Part shown: positions 6,849 through 8,022 of the stretch, piece by piece
Position numbering within the stretch: position 1 is the first letter of the stretch
How the letters are laid out: each line of letters begins with the position of its first letter
Source of the DNA: Thiotrichales bacterium
GTDB taxonomy: Bacteria; Pseudomonadota; Gammaproteobacteria; Francisellales; CACEW01
Length of the DNA stretch: 8,022 nucleotides
Assembly: GCA_023266165.1 (NCBI GenBank)
Contig: JAHFRR010000061.1
Coordinates: 1-8,022 of the forward strand
Direction of reading: 5' to 3'
Program-made: the position numbers and the translations under genes
The notes under the pieces: model-generated
Seen by the model: the letters and a program-made list of their open reading frames with translations, nothing else
Databases searched by the model: none
What the model was told of the DNA's origin: nothing

Positions 6849-6866
6849 CAAGGCTCCAAAATTCAG

Positions 6867-6896
6867 TGAGAAAATATTTAATGAGAGAATGTTTAA
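6867..6896. repeat. Two tandem 15-bp A/T-rich repeats upstream of trbB
   Basis: TGAGAAAATATTTAA (6867-6881) is followed directly by TGAGAGAATGTTTAA (6882-6896), with two mismatches. The pair ends about 18 bp before the trbB start codon, in the 61-bp gap between the phosphatase stop and trbB. It could bind a regulator or supply a weak A/T-rich promoter. No clear -35/-10 pair was found here. Confidence 0.5.
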
Positions 6897-6909
6897 TTAG
6901 ATATAAGCA

Positions 6910-7680
6910 CTAGGGGATATAATAAAATGGGTCTGGGAGCTTATAACCACGATCTGCATGCCCCCCTTCCAGATCACTGTACTGGTCTCCCACGTTGAGC
7001 GCAATATCATAGCCTTCAGATTCAATCTTAGCGCGCATACTGGATTTGAACGGAATGATAGAATGCTGATGATAACTCATCGGTGCCAGATCCAGAGCGC
7101 TCCACGTGGTATAACCCACTGCTTTGAGGTTTTTCTCTGTGACGGCCGTCAAATTGACTTTACGACCTGTAATGAAGAAAACGCTCACACCATGGGCCAG
7201 CGCGTAGCGATACAGCTTTAACGTCGGTTTGAGGGCGGGATCTTGGGCTTTATCCACGGCGGCATCAAAGATCGCAGGGCTATACCCATAGCTGAGATCC
7301 TGCATCACGGCCATGTTGGACAAAGATGTCTCGTCAATATCCAACACCAGGGCCAGTTTTTTAGGATGCGGGCTTTTAAGATTCTCCTGAACTCGCTCTG
7401 CCAGATAGGTTTCAGCGGTATTGTCTACCGTTGAGAGATCATGCTCATACTCGCCCGACTTGACGTATTGATCCAACGCCGTATCAAACAACCCTAAGTT
7501 GTAATGATTGATCTCACGCGTGGGTATCGTAACAATGTTGGCAACCAAGGGCACATGCATCACTTTCCCTGGAACACCTGCGGCAGGAGCTGCAACCTCC
7601 ATACCCGCAGCAGCCACGCTCACGCTGAAAGCCCAGAGGCAAGAAAGAGACACCACAGAGCACTTTACAAAACTTTTCAT
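6910..7680 (-). CDS. Exported HAD-superfamily acid phosphatase (class B / PF03767-like)
   Basis: The 256-residue product begins with a Sec signal peptide (about 1-25, MKSFVKCS with a hydrophobic core ending SVAAA) and carries all HAD catalytic motifs: motif I DIDET (114-118, nucleophile D114 and acid/base D116), motif II ITGRK (170-174), a motif III lysine in PFKSSMRAK (K212 or K218), and motif IV NVGDQYSDLEGG (229-240). The Acid_phosphat_B family hydrolyses phosphomonoesters such as nucleotides in the periplasm or outer membrane; there is no lipobox cysteine at the cleavage site, so it is probably soluble rather than an e(P4)-type lipoprotein. ATG at 7680 is chosen over GTG at 7683 because GGGAG lies 6-7 nt upstream. 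It is the first gene of the probable operon with trbB, gshB and fimV. Substrate cannot be predicted. Confidence 0.92.
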   Translation of the reverse strand: MKSFVKCSVVSLSCLWAFSVSVAAAGMEVAAPAAGVPGKVMHVPLVANIVTIPTREINHYNLGLFDTALDQYVKSGEYEHDLSTVDNTAETYLAERVQENLKSPHPKKLALVLDIDETSLSNMAVMQDLSYGYSPAIFDAAVDKAQDPALKPTLKLYRYALAHGVSVFFITGRKVNLTAVTEKNLKAVGYTTWSALDLAPMSYHQHSIIPFKSSMRAKIESEGYDIALNVGDQYSDLEGGHADRGYKLPDPFYYIP

Positions 7681-7728
7681 CACACACTCCCAAAGCCTAA
7701 CTCTTTAAAACCAACAAGAACCTAGAGA

Positions 7729-7757
7729 ATCTTAGCGGGATTCAGGCAAAAGCTCAA
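7729..7757 (-). promoter_or_regulatory. Predicted sigma70 promoter of the phosphatase-trbB-gshB-fimV operon
   Basis: On the minus strand TTGAGC (7757-7752), a 17-bp spacer and TAAGAT (7734-7729) predict a start near 7722 and a leader of about 42 nt before the ATG at 7680. It is the only good promoter seen for the minus-strand gene cluster. Confidence 0.65.
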
Positions 7758-7805
7758 GAGAGGATTGACAAGAGAATTCAAAAAAGATGCATCACAGAGC
7801 ACTTT

Positions 7806-7868
7806 GAACTCTGCAAACAACTCTGAAGTCACTCGGAAGTCAAAAGCTTCAGAGTTCATTTCAGAGTA
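7806..7868. promoter_or_regulatory. Cluster of inverted ACTCTGAA motifs upstream of the phosphatase promoter
   Basis: Four related half-sites occur within 63 bp: GAACTCTG (7806), AACTCTGAAG (7819-7828), CTTCAGAGTT (7847-7856) and TTTCAGAGTA (7859-7868). The middle two are a perfect 10-bp inverted repeat with an 18-nt loop. They lie about 50-110 bp upstream of the predicted -35, where an activator might bind; they could equally be decayed repeat sequence. No known regulator consensus was recognised. Confidence 0.4.
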
Positions 7869-7883
7869 GACGCCCTGCCAGAT

Positions 7884-7952
7884 GGGCTACGGCATGCACA
7901 CATCTTCTGAAAGCCTTGATTGACAAGCCTTTCTTATCCCCTCTCCCCTTGC
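7884..7952 (+). repeat. 70-bp intergenic repeat, copy B
   Basis: This unit runs from GGGCTACGGCATGCACAC to CTCTCCCCTTGC. It shares both ends with the adjoining unit at 7953-8022 but differs in the middle (about 7907-7930), so the two are tandem variants of one element. Confidence 0.8.
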
Positions 7953-8022
7953 GGGCTACAGCATGCACACATCTTTCTAACCTATTGAATTGGGAAGGCT
8001 TTCTTATTCCCTCCTCCCTTGC
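7953..8022 (+). repeat. 70-bp intergenic repeat, copy C (may continue past the window)
   Basis: This unit starts GGGCTACAGCATGCACAC and ends CTCCTCCCTTGC at the window edge. It is nearly identical, in inverted orientation, to 69-138, including the middle part CTAACCTATTGAATTGGGA, and thus closer to the distant copy A than to its direct neighbour copy B. Confidence 0.85.

Noticed and set aside
7953..8022. Repeat units as integron attC sites or CRISPR repeats
   Set aside because: No GTTRRRY/RYYYAAC core pair, no integrase, and only two adjoining units without regular spacers.

Overview
The window looks like chromosomal DNA of a gammaproteobacterium of moderate GC content. The evidence is a proteobacterial-type glutathione synthetase, a gamma/beta-style UvrC, a small FimV/HubP-like LysM protein and a 6S RNA whose 3' half closely resembles the gammaproteobacterial form. 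A periplasmic HAD acid phosphatase and short FimV would fit the Legionella/Coxiella side of the class, but this is a guess; genus cannot be fixed from the sequence alone.

Layout. Positions 1-207 hold no gene, only a palindromic intergenic repeat. Next is uvrC on the minus strand (208-1923), whose product stops exactly where the C-terminal helix-hairpin-helix domain should begin. A 91-bp divergent promoter region (1924-2014) with overlapping -10 elements and a 12-bp palindrome separates uvrC from a plus-strand gene (2015-3400) for an unrecognised exported protein. Directly behind it, with a promoter overlapping its stop codon, lies a probable 6S RNA gene (ssrS, about 3429-3607), recognised from conserved primary sequence and a complete long-hairpin fold.

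From 7680 down to 3606 four minus-strand genes follow one another and probably form one operon: a periplasmic class-B-like HAD phosphatase (7680-6910), a stand-alone TrbB/VirB11-type ATPase (6848-5898), gshB (5894-4926, 3 nt after the ATPase stop) and fimV. The fimV reading frame is broken at a run of ten A: the first frame encodes signal peptide, LysM, linker, coiled coil and membrane helix, and the TPR-like cytoplasmic tail continues in the +1 frame. Removing one A joins both parts into a 422-residue protein. The stop of the tail overlaps the 3' end of the 6S RNA, transcribed convergently.

The right end (7684-8022) holds a good sigma70-type promoter for the phosphatase operon, a cluster of inverted CTCTGAA motifs, and two tandem copies of a ~70-bp repeat that also occurs inverted at the left end, so nearly the whole window lies between inverted copies of one element.

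No CRISPR array, transposase, tRNA or rRNA is visible. The items most worth a second look are the split fimV, the ssrS locus with its overlap, the UvrC lacking its last domain, the orphan TrbB in a glutathione operon, and the unrecognised secreted protein.
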